Positions 1-9,345 of a stretch of 64,000 bases of DNA are shown here, one piece after another (positions within the stretch are counted from its first letter, which is position 1; each line of letters starts with the position of its first letter). The notes under the pieces were generated by a model that was given only the letters and a program-made list of their open reading frames with translations, made no database searches and was not told the origin of the DNA. The position numbers were made by a program, and so were the translations under genes. Source of the DNA: Haloarcula sp. H-GB4 (GTDB lineage Archaea > Halobacteriota > Halobacteria > Halobacteriales > Haloarculaceae); the NCBI RefSeq assembly GCF_030848575.1, contig NZ_JAVDDX010000003.1, positions 248,001 to 312,000 on the forward strand, read 5' to 3'.

Positions 1-900
1 GCCAAAGCGGTTGATTGTCTTCTTGATGTCCCGCCGCAGGAGATACAGTGGGATGCCCACGAGCAACAGGAGCCCGGCCAGCGACGCGTTCACTACGAGC
101 AGCATCCAGATGGCGGTCCCGACGGTGCCGAACTGACCCAGAAACGATGTGGTCGTTTCCACCGGCGCGGACCAGACACCGAGAAGATTCAGCGCTGCCA
201 GGATCGCCAAGATAGCGCTAATGTTGAACAGCAACAGGAACGGGACAAGTGCGTACCGCAACAGCGGGTTCATCTCCCGGTAGAAATACTTCGAGAGCAT
301 CCACACTGGGACCCGTTCCGTCGGCGTCACCGCCTGTACGTCCTTGAGCCAGTTGTACCGACCCCGGTCCGAGAGCTGGCCGGCCCGGCTCGTCACGAGC
401 GTGTTGTAGTAATAACCGAGCGGCGTCACATTGGTATCGCCCCAGTCTTCGATACGGTTGTTCGGGTCCTGTTGATTGCCGTGTTCGAAGTGGATGGCCT
501 GGTCCCCCACCGGACGGGTAATCGACTTCGACTGAACGAGCGTGACGTTGTACGCCGCGAACCGCTCCACGTACTCGTCGTAGGCTGCGAGGTCGTGGTC
601 GTGATTGCCCGGTATCAGGGTAATCTGGATGTTTTCGCCGGTCTTTCGCAGCTGCTCGAACAGCGACGGATAGGTCTCCTCGAGGACGTCGAACTTCTCT
701 AGTCCCGACATCCCGGTGAATTCCCACAGCCCGAACGCGTCGCCGTTAATGAGTAGCTCGACGTTCTCCTCAGTGGTCTCCAGCCGCGATAGAAAATCAA
801 GCAGTTCATCGAGAAACTCCACCTCCTCTAGCTGTTCGTCGCCGCCGATATGGAGGTCGCTGATGACGTAATAGACGCGGTCGTCGGCGGTGCGGTCCAT
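1..900 (-). CDS. Calcineurin-like metallophosphoesterase with C-terminal membrane segments (partial)
   Basis: The frame opens with ATG at 900 and is still open at base 1, so the 3' end lies outside the window. The N-terminal ~200 residues carry metallophosphoesterase signatures: DLHIGGDE near residue 15 (metal ligands D and H), INGDAFGLW (the GD motif) near 50, and IPGNHDHD (the GNHD motif) near 98, followed by HFEHGNQ. These predict a two-metal phosphoesterase, perhaps acting on a lipid or nucleotide phosphate. The last ~90 visible residues form two hydrophobic segments ending in a basic stretch (LLRRDIKKT), so the enzyme is probably membrane-anchored. The substrate cannot be told. The neighbouring alcohol dehydrogenase is on the same strand but 124 bases upstream. 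Confidence 0.85.
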   Translation of the reverse strand, partial: MDRTADDRVYYVISDLHIGGDEQLEEVEFLDELLDFLSRLETTEENVELLINGDAFGLWEFTGMSGLEKFDVLEETYPSLFEQLRKTGENIQITLIPGNHDHDLAAYDEYVERFAAYNVTLVQSKSITRPVGDQAIHFEHGNQQDPNNRIEDWGDTNVTPLGYYYNTLVTSRAGQLSDRGRYNWLKDVQAVTPTERVPVWMLSKYFYREMNPLLRYALVPFLLLFNISAILAILAALNLLGVWSAPVETTTSFLGQFGTVGTAIWMLLVVNASLAGLLLLVGIPLYLLRRDIKKTINRFG

Positions 901-1024
901 TGAATATGGGTTCTTGACCCACAGACAAAGGCGTTGCTCTCCGGAATATCACTGCGGGAGGGTGTAGTTTCAAGTGGGTGTGTCGTTGGAATACGCATTC
1001 TCGCCGGTAGCGCAACCTGCCCGA

Positions 1025-2041
1025 TTACAGTTCCAGCACGGCCCGGAATCGCGCTTCGTTGTCGATCATCCGTCCATAAGCCTCGCTGACATCTTCAAGC
1101 GGGTAGGTCTCTATCTCAGGAGAGATGTCGCGGAGCGAACTGAACTCCAGCGTGTCCTGTGAGTCACGGGCGTGTCCGGAGGCCCAGCCCTCAACAGCGC
1201 CCCGGTTCTGGACGAGTTGCTGTGCGCTCACGCCCACCGGCTCACCGGGGACGCCCACAACCACGACAGAGCCGTCGACACCGATGCCGCTGACGATAGA
1301 ACTGATGGCGTCACTTGACGGTGCCGTCGCCAGCACCACGTCGGCCCCACCGAGTTCCTGTAGTCGCTGACCAGCATCTGTCTCCGCCGCGTTGATGAAG
1401 TGGTCGGCTCCCAGGTCTTTCGCCAGCGATTCTTTCTCCGGCGTTCGGGAGATAGCGGCCGTCTCGAAGCCGGCCGCGTGTGCATACTGGATGCCGAGGT
1501 GACCGAGGCCGCCGACGCCCTGTACGGCGACGAGGTCTCCGACGCTCGCATCGCTGTTCCGGAGCGCATTGAACGTCGTCACGCCCGCACAAAGCAGCGG
1601 CGCCGCGGCCGCCGCATCGAGTGACTCCGGAATCTTCGCGAGCGCCTCCGACGGTGCGGTCATGTACTCGGCGTACCCGCCGTCGTAGCTCAGTCCGGTA
1701 ATTTCGCCGTTCTCACACTGGAGGAAGTTCCCCTGTCGACACTGGTCACACGTCGAACAGTGGCCGCCGTGCCAGCCGACGCCGACTCTGTCGCCCACGT
1801 CCCAGGCGTCAACAGCGTCGCCAACGGCGTCCACGTGGCCTGCCACCTCGTGACCGGGAACCCGTGGATAGGAGACAACCGGGTTGGTCCCCTCTTTTGC
1901 GTACACGTCGCTGTGACAGATGCCACAGGCGTCGACCGAAACCCGCACCTCGCCGGGGTCCGGCTCGGGCACGTCTCGTTCGACGACCTCGAAGTCAGCC
2001 CCTGGCTCGGGCACGACCGCCGCTTGCATTGTGTCAGACAT
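1025..2041 (-). CDS. Zinc-dependent alcohol dehydrogenase (MDR superfamily)
   Basis: This 338-residue protein has normal length for a medium-chain alcohol dehydrogenase. The catalytic zinc ligands are visible as CGICHSD (Cys42), GHE (His64) and LLCAGVTTF. The structural zinc site is four cysteines in CSTCDQC...C at residues 95-109. A Rossmann fold follows with GVGGLGHLG around residue 175, predicting NAD(P)-linked oxidation of a primary or secondary alcohol, or aldehyde reduction. It resembles the AdhP/YahK-like branch, in which both zinc sites are kept. It stands alone between the phosphoesterase and htpX. The start at 2041 (MSDTMQAA) is favoured, although an internal ATG at residue 5 is possible. 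Confidence 0.9.
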   Translation of the reverse strand: MSDTMQAAVVPEPGADFEVVERDVPEPDPGEVRVSVDACGICHSDVYAKEGTNPVVSYPRVPGHEVAGHVDAVGDAVDAWDVGDRVGVGWHGGHCSTCDQCRQGNFLQCENGEITGLSYDGGYAEYMTAPSEALAKIPESLDAAAAAPLLCAGVTTFNALRNSDASVGDLVAVQGVGGLGHLGIQYAHAAGFETAAISRTPEKESLAKDLGADHFINAAETDAGQRLQELGGADVVLATAPSSDAISSIVSGIGVDGSVVVVGVPGEPVGVSAQQLVQNRGAVEGWASGHARDSQDTLEFSSLRDISPEIETYPLEDVSEAYGRMIDNEARFRAVLEL

Positions 2042-2177
2042 AGCGTTACTTTCGGCTCGACGCTGATAAGCGGCCAGTTAGCAGACATCTGTACGCTGCC
2101 GTTCGCTCCCACAATCCGACCGGCAGAACACCGACACGTTGCGGGGGATTCGGAAGAGATGCTGGAATTCTCGGCGC

Positions 2178-3002
2178 TCAGGATCGGAGCCGCTGAATGC
2201 GTTTCTCCGTCGGCGGGTGGGTCGAAAACAGCTTCTCGAATAGCCCCCTGTCGGCGTTGAAAATGCAGAGGGCGTTCATGCTGTCCTCCACTGTCGACTC
2301 GCGACCCTCGGCACCGCGGGAAATTTTTTCGAGCGCACGAGCCAGCGGCTCGCCGGTACCGATGGCGCGGCGAGCGTCCGCGTCGGCGACATACTCTCGA
2401 TACCGTGAGATAGCCAGCACGAACACCATGACAAGCGCGTTTGCGAGCGAGGAGGCGATCGTCGCTATGATCCAGGAACCGATGTTTCGCTCGCCGCCGA
2501 ACAGCACTGCGAAGTAGGCGACGTAGCCGACGAGCATCCCGATGGACTGCCCGACAACCATCGTGATGACGTCCCGGTTCTTGATGTGAGCCAGTTCGTG
2601 TGCGATCACGCCCTCCAGTTCGTCATCATCCAGGAGTTGCATCAGTTCGCTCGACACGACGACGACACCCGCACCCTTCCGTCCGACCGCGAAGGCGTTG
2701 GGGACGCCCATGTCCATCACCATCAGTCGCGGCTCCTCGATATTCATATCTCTGCAGAGTCGCCGGACCATCTGGTGGACGTAGCCGAACCGCTGGTTAT
2801 CCGGCATATCCTCCGCGCCACGGAGCGCCAGCCACTTTCCAAGTTTGTACTGGATCGCCGGCACGACGAGGATGCCGCCGAGGAGCACCGGGACAAGCGG
2901 CAGGCCTAACAGCACCGACAGTGCTGTTCCGGCGAACACGTAGAACCCGAACAGAATCGCACCGACGACAAGCATCCGCACCTGTAATCCGAAATCTGTC
3001 AT
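2178..3002 (-). CDS. htpX: HtpX-like M48 zinc metalloprotease
   Basis: The protein has 274 residues. Two N-terminal membrane helices (about residues 8-50) precede a cytoplasmic protease domain. The HEXXH zinc motif is HELAH (His135, Glu136, His139), and the third ligand is the Glu in RYREYVADADA near residue 205. A second hydrophobic pair lies at 148-195, as in bacterial HtpX. The family degrades misfolded membrane proteins on the cytoplasmic side. PNAFAVG before the motif and STHPPTEKRI at the C terminus are typical of the family. It appears monocistronic, and its ATG at 3002 is the only sensible start. Confidence 0.93.
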   Translation of the reverse strand: MTDFGLQVRMLVVGAILFGFYVFAGTALSVLLGLPLVPVLLGGILVVPAIQYKLGKWLALRGAEDMPDNQRFGYVHQMVRRLCRDMNIEEPRLMVMDMGVPNAFAVGRKGAGVVVVSSELMQLLDDDELEGVIAHELAHIKNRDVITMVVGQSIGMLVGYVAYFAVLFGGERNIGSWIIATIASSLANALVMVFVLAISRYREYVADADARRAIGTGEPLARALEKISRGAEGRESTVEDSMNALCIFNADRGLFEKLFSTHPPTEKRIQRLRS

Positions 3003-3085
3003 ACAGGGTCAAACCTGTCCGGCCGTATAAACAGTCTGGCTGATAACGCCGCTCGCGTCACTGGGTTTCGACGCGGATCCAGCGC

Positions 3086-3760
3086 TTACGGCTTGTGGAG
3101 CGCGTAACTCCGCCGCCCATGGGTTTCGAGCGTGAGATACGCCAGCCGCCAGTCGGTCTCCGAACAGAACTGGTGGACGGCGGGGATGACGCCGTTCACG
3201 ATTTTGTAGTCGTCGCCTGCGATGTAGCCGTCGTCTGCGACTGCCCGCTGGCTCTCTCTGAGTTCGGCCAGCGTGGCCTCATACTTGTGGGAACTGTTGA
3301 TATACACCCAGTCGAGCGAGCCGGTATTGGTCTCACGGAGTACGGTAATCGGCTCAGCGTCCCGCAGACGGACAGTGTCTCCTTGCCCGCTGAAGCGTCG
3401 CTTGACAGCCTCTCGGTCTTCGTCGCTTTCCCACCGGTCGACCAGAGAGAGCGTTTCCGGCCGCGTGATCCTGTTGATTGACGCGGCGAACGACCCGTCT
3501 CCAGTGCCGAACTCGGCAACAGTCCCGCTGGTCGGCAGGTGTTCAAGCAGATCTGTCCGATGGGGAAGGACTTGCACGTGTTCAAGTGCTGCCGCCGGGA
3601 GCGACTCTGGCACAACTTCCTTCCGATCCAGAATGGTCGCCGCTGCCGCTCCCTCGGACGTGTCGGGTGGGAACGCGGTCTGATAGAGTCCGGCAATTAG
3701 CGGGTACAGTCGGTCCGGACAGGACTCGGTGATGACACGTTTCACCCGCAATAGTGGCAT
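3086..3760 (-). CDS. Class I SAM-dependent methyltransferase-like protein
   Basis: The start is placed at the ATG at 3760 (MPLLRVKRV); an upstream in-frame TTG would add only seven residues. The central region has a motif-I-like glycine loop, VAEFGTGDGSFAA, near residue 84, then an acidic strand end (SLVDRWESD). YINSSHKYEATLAEL and DDGYIAGDDY match the acceptor half of the 'Methyltransf_24' type, often found near surface-polysaccharide genes, where the His/Asp pair may hold a metal. The N-terminal 60 residues are unfamiliar. Target unknown. It converges with nothing and is divergent from the small membrane protein downstream in coordinates. Confidence 0.7.
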   Translation of the reverse strand: MPLLRVKRVITESCPDRLYPLIAGLYQTAFPPDTSEGAAAATILDRKEVVPESLPAAALEHVQVLPHRTDLLEHLPTSGTVAEFGTGDGSFAASINRITRPETLSLVDRWESDEDREAVKRRFSGQGDTVRLRDAEPITVLRETNTGSLDWVYINSSHKYEATLAELRESQRAVADDGYIAGDDYKIVNGVIPAVHQFCSETDWRLAYLTLETHGRRSYALHKP

Positions 3761-3859
3761 TCCAATGTCACGATACTGCAACGGAGAGTAAAAGCATGCC
3801 GACTCCTCGCTTGCTGGAGAGCCGAAAACCTATGCCCCTGGGTCCGAAACGGCATTGGC

Positions 3860-4480
3860 ATGTCTCTATCCCGTTTTGTCGGGCGGTTCCGGCCTTACTC
3901 TGTCCCGATCTGTCTGTTTACTGCGGTAGTCGCTGCCGTGCTGGTTGTGCCAGCGCTGGTTCTCGGGGGCCCGACCGGACGCACATATGCCCTGACCGTG
4001 GCGGTTCTCATCGTCGCAATCTCGTCAGTCCTTCCGTACGCCGCTGCTGTCGGTGTTCTAACGGTTCCGTTCCTCTACACTGGAGTCGGGAGCTATGCTT
4101 CCCCGTCGGTCCTGCCAGCCGATCGGGAGCAGCTCGCGCTAGCTGCAGCACTCCGGCATGTCATTGCTGGTATCTTGTATGTCGTCGCGGCCACCGCCGT
4201 CGGCGCTGTCGGCATCGGTCTCGATTTCGCGGCGTCGAGCGGTTCGGAGCCGTTTCCGGCGGTCGGTTTTCGGCAGTTTCCGTCATTGGGATTTCCGCCG
4301 TTTATGCTGCTCGGTGGCGTGGTCATCGCCGGTGTCTACGTCATCACTCAACTGTGGCGGTATGAGAAACCGGTTCGTGACTTGGGTTGGGAGACGGTTT
4401 TCGGGACGGTCGCTCTCGGATCGTTCCTCGCTGTGTCGCCTTTGGTTGCGCTCTGGATTTTCGGGTCATACGGCTTCTGA
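3860..4480 (+). CDS. Integral membrane protein of unknown function
   Basis: The 206-residue protein has about six hydrophobic segments (around residues 15-35, 42-65, 92-120, 145-165 and 178-203) separated by short loops, and no catalytic motif that I recognise. The N terminus is basic (MSLSRFVGRFRPYS), which fits an inside orientation. The long loop at about 118-140 is rich in Ser, Gly and Phe. Codon use is like its neighbours, so it is probably a real haloarchaeal membrane protein. The promoter region is shared with the divergent methyltransferase gene, 99 bases away. Confidence 0.65.
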   Translation: MSLSRFVGRFRPYSVPICLFTAVVAAVLVVPALVLGGPTGRTYALTVAVLIVAISSVLPYAAAVGVLTVPFLYTGVGSYASPSVLPADREQLALAAALRHVIAGILYVVAATAVGAVGIGLDFAASSGSEPFPAVGFRQFPSLGFPPFMLLGGVVIAGVYVITQLWRYEKPVRDLGWETVFGTVALGSFLAVSPLVALWIFGSYGF

Positions 4481-4588
4481 CTGCCTCTGTCCTACCTGCG
4501 ATAGCTGGCTTCTCTGCAGACTATCCAATAGTCGGCGCTACCCGCCGGCTTCCAAACGGCTTAAAGTCACAAGCTCCGGTATCCGATA

Positions 4589-5428
4589 ATGACTCAGAAA
4601 CAGTCCTCGACAGATGGTGGTCCACGAACGAGCGGTATGCCGATGCTCGGTCTCGGTACCTGGCAGAATGAAGACGCAGAACAGTGCGCCGAGAGCGTTC
4701 GGACGGCGCTGGAAGCCGGCTACCGACATATTGACACCGCGCAGGCCTACGACAACGAAAGCGCAGTCGGCGACGGTATCGCCGCGGCTGACGTGGATCG
4801 TGACGATATTTTCCTAGCGACGAAGGTCTGGATTTCGAATCTCTCACACGACGACGTGATCGAAACGACCGAAGAGAGTCTCGACAAACTCGGCGTGGAT
4901 TCGGTGGACCTGCTGTACGTCCACTGGGCGGCGGGCGAGTACGAGCCCGAGGAGACGCTTCCTGCGTTCGACGAACTCGTTGACCGCGGCCTGATCGACA
5001 ACATCGGCGTCTCGAACTTTGAACCGCATCACGTCGAAACGGCGATGGACGTGCTCGATGCACCGGTGTTCGCAAATCAGGTCGAAACGCACCCGTTCCT
5101 CCAGCAGGCAGAACTGCGCGAGCACGCGGCCGAACAGGACTACGAACTGGTCGCGTACTCCCCGCTGGCACGCGGTGAGGTGTTCGGTCACGACGTCATC
5201 GAAGCCATCGCCGACGACCACGACGCCAGCGAAGCGCAGGTCAGCCTCGCGTGGCTCCGTGAGAAGGGTGTGACAGCGATTCCGAAGGCCACGAGTGAAG
5301 CCCACATTACGGACAATCTGGCGAGCCTTGACCTGTCGCTGACGGACGCCGAAATCGACAGTATCGACAATATCGATACTGTTGACCGACGTGTTGACCC
5401 GGACTTCGGGCCGGCCGCGTGGGACTGA
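4589..5428 (+). CDS. Aldo/keto reductase
   Basis: The 279-residue protein is a single (beta/alpha)8 AKR barrel. The catalytic tetrad is present: Asp49 (YRHIDTAQAY), Tyr54, Lys79 (LATKVW) and His112 (LLYVHW). GVSNFEPHHVE near residue 148 and the late IPKATS motif, which binds the NADP(H) 2'-phosphate, are conserved, so NADPH-dependent reduction of an aldehyde or ketone is expected. It resembles the 2,5-diketo-D-gluconate reductase (AKR5) group. A TATA-like element (GCTTAAAG, 4559-4566) sits about 26 bases before the ATG, so the message is probably leaderless. Confidence 0.92.
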   Translation: MTQKQSSTDGGPRTSGMPMLGLGTWQNEDAEQCAESVRTALEAGYRHIDTAQAYDNESAVGDGIAAADVDRDDIFLATKVWISNLSHDDVIETTEESLDKLGVDSVDLLYVHWAAGEYEPEETLPAFDELVDRGLIDNIGVSNFEPHHVETAMDVLDAPVFANQVETHPFLQQAELREHAAEQDYELVAYSPLARGEVFGHDVIEAIADDHDASEAQVSLAWLREKGVTAIPKATSEAHITDNLASLDLSLTDAEIDSIDNIDTVDRRVDPDFGPAAWD

Positions 5429-5573
5429 GTCGACGCCGGAGTTTCTCGGTTGGATTTGCCAATCGGCTGCCGGTCCGTGACACCACGTCTCCCACAGCCC
5501 TCTTCACATTTCGACCCGTTGATCAGGTAATGAGATATTTTCGCTCTGACGGGTGGTCCAACTGACTTGGCCT

Positions 5574-6572
5574 ATGCTGCGGTCCGCGGTCACTGAGCGG
5601 CCCTCAATCCCGGCTCGCTACCGCGACAGCGCGCTGTTTGTCCTGCTCGCCGTATTGTTTGGGGGCTCGTTTGTCGCAATCAAAACCGGGCTTCGTGAGC
5701 TGCCACCAGTGCTGTTTGCCGGCCTCCGGTTCGACTTGGCGGCGGTAACGCTGCTTGGCTACATCGTCTTTACCCGGCCCCGGTCAACGTGGCTACCGCG
5801 GACTCGTGGTGACTTCGTGGGCATTGGGATGGCGGCGCTGTTCCTGATCGCGCTCAACAACGGCCTGTTGTTCCTTGGTCAGGGTGCGACGACGCCCGCA
5901 GCGGCGTCCGTGATGTACGGTCTGAACCCGATTCTCGCCCCCGTGTTTGCTTGGTGGCTGCTGGGTGACCGGCTCTCGTGGCTCGGCGCGCTCGGGATCG
6001 GTGTCGCGCTGAGCGGCGTTATCCTCATCGTCCAGCCGTCGCCGTCGACGTTCACCGACGCGAGCGCTATCGGGCAACTGCTGGTCCTCGGCGCGGCCGC
6101 GGCCGTTGCACTCGGTAGTGTCCTCCTCCAGCGTGTCGGCCCGCAGATGGACAGTACCCCGCTGACTGCGTGGGCGATGGCCGCCGGCGCGGTGCTCCTC
6201 CACGTCGCAAGCCTACTGGTCGGGGAGCCGCCCACGGCCGTCATCGGCATCGGCCCGGAGACGATTGTGAGCATCGTGGCTGTGGGCATTCCCTCGACGG
6301 CGGTCGCCTACGCCATCTACTTCGGCCTCATCAGTCGTATCGGCCCGGTTCGTGCGAACTTGGTCGCCTATGTTGTGCCGATATTCGCCGCACTCATGGG
6401 CTGGGTCCTGCTCGGCTCGTCGGTATCACTGTGGACGCTTGTTGGTTTCCTCGTCGTCGTTGCAGGCTTCGCCCTCATCGAGCGTGTGACCATCCGCATG
6501 GAACTGCGCCGGCTCTATCGACGGTTCAACCAGCCATCGTCGTCCCAGCAGACGCCCCCGTGTGACGACTGA
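5574..6572 (+). CDS. EamA-family (DMT) transporter
   Basis: The start was set at the ATG at 5574 (MLRSAVTER) rather than an upstream in-frame GTG, giving 332 residues. Ten hydrophobic helices are arranged as two EamA repeats. Family marks include GGSFVAIKTGL near the first helix, an AATTPAAASVMYGLNPI-like helix four (visible as GATTPAAASV), and PSTAVAYAIYFGLISRIGP in the second repeat. Proteins of this type export metabolites or amino acids, and the substrate cannot be deduced. The C-terminal tail (RRLYRRFNQPSSSQQ) is cytoplasmic and basic. It is followed after 59 bases by an NAD(P)-binding protein on the same strand. Confidence 0.88.
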   Translation: MLRSAVTERPSIPARYRDSALFVLLAVLFGGSFVAIKTGLRELPPVLFAGLRFDLAAVTLLGYIVFTRPRSTWLPRTRGDFVGIGMAALFLIALNNGLLFLGQGATTPAAASVMYGLNPILAPVFAWWLLGDRLSWLGALGIGVALSGVILIVQPSPSTFTDASAIGQLLVLGAAAAVALGSVLLQRVGPQMDSTPLTAWAMAAGAVLLHVASLLVGEPPTAVIGIGPETIVSIVAVGIPSTAVAYAIYFGLISRIGPVRANLVAYVVPIFAALMGWVLLGSSVSLWTLVGFLVVVAGFALIERVTIRMELRRLYRRFNQPSSSQQTPPCDD

Positions 6573-6631
6573 GCAAGCCGGCAGGTGGCACAGGCCCGGC
6601 CAATCATGTATCGGCAGTCCCTAGCTACAGC

Positions 6632-7378
6632 ATGGACCCTTCTGACGTGGAGACTGTGTTTGTCGCCGGAGCCAGCGGCGGGACCGGGCGAGCGATGCTC
6701 CGACTACTCAGTTCGCGCGTGCCGACGGTCCGGGCACTGACCAGCACACCGGCAAAAACAGACGACCTGCAGGCGGCCGGCGCTGACGAGGTTGTCGTCG
6801 ACGACTTGCTGAATCCGACTGCGCTGACCGATGCGTTGTCGGATGTCGATGTCGTCCTGAGCGCCGTCGGCTCGAACATCACGGACGTCTGGTCTCGGGA
6901 CGAGTACGTCGACGGCAAGGGAACGACCAATCTACTCAATGCGGCTGTCGACGCCGGCGTCAAGGCATTCGTCATGGAATCCGCTATCGGGGTCGGCGAC
7001 GAGCCGGCTAGTCCGCTCGCGGCGGCCTTCGATGTTGCCATCCAGCCGATACAGCGTGCCAAAGCAGCGGCCGAGGCCGCGATCCGTGAGGCGCCGGTTC
7101 GACACACGATTCTCCGTCCAGGCGTCCTCACGAACGGGCCACGAACTGACACCGTCTCCGTCGCCGAACCCGGAGCAAAGCTCTGGGGGAGTGTTTCGCG
7201 GGCCGACGTGGCCCGACTGATGATCGCCGCGCCTGTCACACCGGCGGCGGAAGACCGGACGCTCGAAGTCGTTGCGAAGCCGTCGTTCCCGGACCGCGCG
7301 CTACATATCGATTGGCAGCTTCCCCGAAGCGAGCAGGCGGGAACCGTGACGGTCGATACCCCAGACGGCGGCCCGTAG
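6632..7378 (+). CDS. NAD(P)-binding NmrA/atypical-SDR protein
   Basis: The 248-residue protein begins with a Rossmann motif, FVAGASGGTGRAM (GxxGxxG), at residues 10-22, followed by the usual beta-strand end ALTSTPAK that selects NADP(H). VDVVLSAVGSN near residue 75 and ILRPGVLTNGP near 165 are typical of the SDR_a5/NmrA-like group. The Tyr-x-x-x-Lys active site of classical SDRs is not evident, so the protein may be a redox sensor or a quinone/sugar-nucleotide reductase rather than a classical dehydrogenase. It lies 49 bases before the LLM oxidoreductase gene on the same strand and may be co-transcribed with it. Confidence 0.83.
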   Translation: MDPSDVETVFVAGASGGTGRAMLRLLSSRVPTVRALTSTPAKTDDLQAAGADEVVVDDLLNPTALTDALSDVDVVLSAVGSNITDVWSRDEYVDGKGTTNLLNAAVDAGVKAFVMESAIGVGDEPASPLAAAFDVAIQPIQRAKAAAEAAIREAPVRHTILRPGVLTNGPRTDTVSVAEPGAKLWGSVSRADVARLMIAAPVTPAAEDRTLEVVAKPSFPDRALHIDWQLPRSEQAGTVTVDTPDGGP

Positions 7379-7427
7379 CGGGCAAGCCACCCGTGTGCAA
7401 ATACGGCTCCAGCGTGAAAGGACCCTG

Positions 7428-8351
7428 ATGACTGCTGTGGACCACGCGAACGCCGGCTATCGGCGATTGTACGAGCAGGACGGGCTCTCGTTCGGGCTCG
7501 GATTTCCGCTCACAGGCGAAACGGAGTCGACGCCGGATATCGACGCGGAACTCCGGCTCGCAAGCCACGCCGAAGCAGTCGGCTTCGACGCGCTCTGGGC
7601 GCGAGACGTGCCGACGTACTGGCCGCGGTTCGGGGACGCCGGCGGGGCCTTCGACCCGTGGTCGCTGTTGTCCCACGTCGCTGCTCACACCGAGTCGGTC
7701 ACACTCGGCACATCAAGCATTGTCCTCCCGTTGCGCCACCCGCTCCATGTGGCGAAATCGGCCGCATCTGTCGACCGGCTCTCCGACGGGCGTCTCGTGC
7801 TTGGTGTTGCCTCGGGCGACCGTGACCCGGAGTATCCGGCGTTCAATGTCGACCCCGAGAACCGGGGCCAACTGGTGCGTGAAAGCGTCGACGCACTCCG
7901 TGCGCTCTGGCGAGAGGAGTACCCGACGCTCGATGGTTCCTGGGGCCACCTCGACGGCGAACTGGATATCCTCCCGAAGCCGACGACGGACACGCTCCCG
8001 CTGTTTCCGACGGGGAACGCCAGACAGTCGACGGAGTGGATCGCAGAGAACGGCGACGGTTGGATATTCTATCACCTCCCCGAATCGACGCTGGAGTCGT
8101 ACCTCGACACGTGGCGGAGTCACGCTCCCGAGAAACCGTTCACGATTGCCCTTCAAGTCGAGTTCGCTGCTGATCCCACAGCCGAACCCGAACCGCTCCA
8201 TCAGGGGTTTCGGGCCGGCGTCGAGTGGTTCCGAGAATACTTCCAACGGCTCGAAGACTACGGCCTTGACCACGTTATCGTCGGGATTCGAGCAGCAGAG
8301 CCACAGGCGGCGATGACGACATTCGCCAGCGAAATCATCGAGGAACTGTGA
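7428..8351 (+). CDS. LLM-class flavin-dependent oxidoreductase
   Basis: The start was placed at ATG 7428 (MTAVDHANAGY), 11 codons inside the longest frame, because the added residues look non-coding. The protein (307 residues) is a luciferase-like TIM barrel: GLGFPLTGE at the first strand, HAEAVGFDALWARDVP, VTLGTSSIVLPLRHPLHVAKSAASVDRLSDGRLVLGV split over residues ~85-125, and the flavin/F420-binding GDGWIFYH. The motif set matches the TIGR03571-like subgroup. It probably uses FMN or F420 to oxidise or reduce a small molecule. It is followed by a small gene of unknown function after 60 bases. Confidence 0.87.
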   Translation: MTAVDHANAGYRRLYEQDGLSFGLGFPLTGETESTPDIDAELRLASHAEAVGFDALWARDVPTYWPRFGDAGGAFDPWSLLSHVAAHTESVTLGTSSIVLPLRHPLHVAKSAASVDRLSDGRLVLGVASGDRDPEYPAFNVDPENRGQLVRESVDALRALWREEYPTLDGSWGHLDGELDILPKPTTDTLPLFPTGNARQSTEWIAENGDGWIFYHLPESTLESYLDTWRSHAPEKPFTIALQVEFAADPTAEPEPLHQGFRAGVEWFREYFQRLEDYGLDHVIVGIRAAEPQAAMTTFASEIIEEL

Positions 8352-8411
8352 TGGTCAGCAGGAAGATGTTCGTACGCACGGCTTTCGGTGAAGCCGACCT
8401 ACCAGATATCA

Positions 8412-8717
8412 ATGACCGACCGGCAGGCAGACCTTCGCACTCTGGCTGGGGAGCTTACCGATTACGAGCCGATCACCGACGCGTTTCTCGCCAAGAGCTT
8501 CACGGACCAGTTACTCATCGTCGATGTCCGGGACGGCGCATCCCTCCCCGCTGCCGTCATCGACAGGCTAGCTGACCACGACCTGCTCCCAGCAGAGAAC
8601 GTGTACAGTGCAGACGAGACACCCCAGTCCGCCGTCGGCGACGTGGGCGATGCGACCCGCCACCATTTCGTCGACGTACGAACCCGTGGCTCACACCACT
8701 CGTACGTTGTGGAGTGA
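8412..8717 (+). CDS. Small acidic protein of unknown function
   Basis: The start at ATG 8412 (MTDRQADLRTL) gives 101 residues; an earlier ATG at 8388 would add eight atypical residues. The sequence has two predicted alpha/beta units, FLAKSFTDQLLIVDVRDG and AVIDRLADHDLLPAENVYSAD, and a His-rich end (TRHHFVDVRTRGSHHSY). Acidic composition and codon use fit a real haloarchaeal gene. I do not recognise the family. It follows the flavin oxidoreductase on the same strand and converges on the cupin gene. Confidence 0.6.
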   Translation: MTDRQADLRTLAGELTDYEPITDAFLAKSFTDQLLIVDVRDGASLPAAVIDRLADHDLLPAENVYSADETPQSAVGDVGDATRHHFVDVRTRGSHHSYVVE

Positions 8718-8762
8718 GTTCGGTCCCTGTGTCCTCAACGATGGGACGAATCCGGCTGGGCG

Positions 8763-9134
8763 TTAGGGGTCGAACTCGCCCTTTTTGAGCCCCCTCCGAA
8801 CCGGGTCGTGTTCAGCATCGGTCGGCGGCGGTGCAGTTACCAGTAATGCCTCCAGCCGACCATCCTCATCCGCTTTGACGCCGCGGTCGGTATCGGCCTC
8901 GACGACCACCACATCGCCCGGTTCGACCGCGCGCTTCGTGTCCCCGTCACGGACGACACCGGTCCCAGACTGGACGTGTACCGCTACGTCGCTTGCAGGT
9001 GCATGTACCGGAATGAACTGCCCGGGTTCGAAGTAGCCACAGACGACTTTCATTCGCTCGCTGCGGAACACTTCGACGGCCGAGAACCGGTCATCATCGT
9101 ATTCTCGGACGGCGCCGAAATCAGTCGCCGTCAT
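8763..9134 (-). CDS. Cupin-domain protein
   Basis: The 123-residue protein is one cupin barrel. Motif 1 is degenerate: GQFIPVHAPASDVAVHVQSG keeps two His but not the full GX5HXHX3,4EX6G pattern. Motif 2 is EPGDVVVVEADTDRGVKA, with the usual metal-ligand His replaced. It may therefore bind a ligand without classical metal catalysis. Residues 105-123 are a polar tail (DPVRRGLKKGEFDP). Small cupins like this are often sensors or isomerases, and no substrate can be assigned. The gene is transcribed towards the LLM cluster. Confidence 0.8.
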   Translation of the reverse strand: MTATDFGAVREYDDDRFSAVEVFRSERMKVVCGYFEPGQFIPVHAPASDVAVHVQSGTGVVRDGDTKRAVEPGDVVVVEADTDRGVKADEDGRLEALLVTAPPPTDAEHDPVRRGLKKGEFDP

Positions 9135-9345
9135 CGTACGCCCTCCCCATCACTGCAGTCTCAAAGAACTGCAGGGCAGAAGTCGCATCTGGCCGATGCG
9201 GCCTGATTCGAACGCCGGCGAGTGCGCACACTCGCTCCTGTCGGTTTCGGTGCTGTAGGTGCATCGCAAGGAGGTCCGACCGCACGACTGAAAGCCTCGG
9301 TCCCGAACCGCTTCGTCTGTGGCTGCTACCGCCCGCACCCAGAAT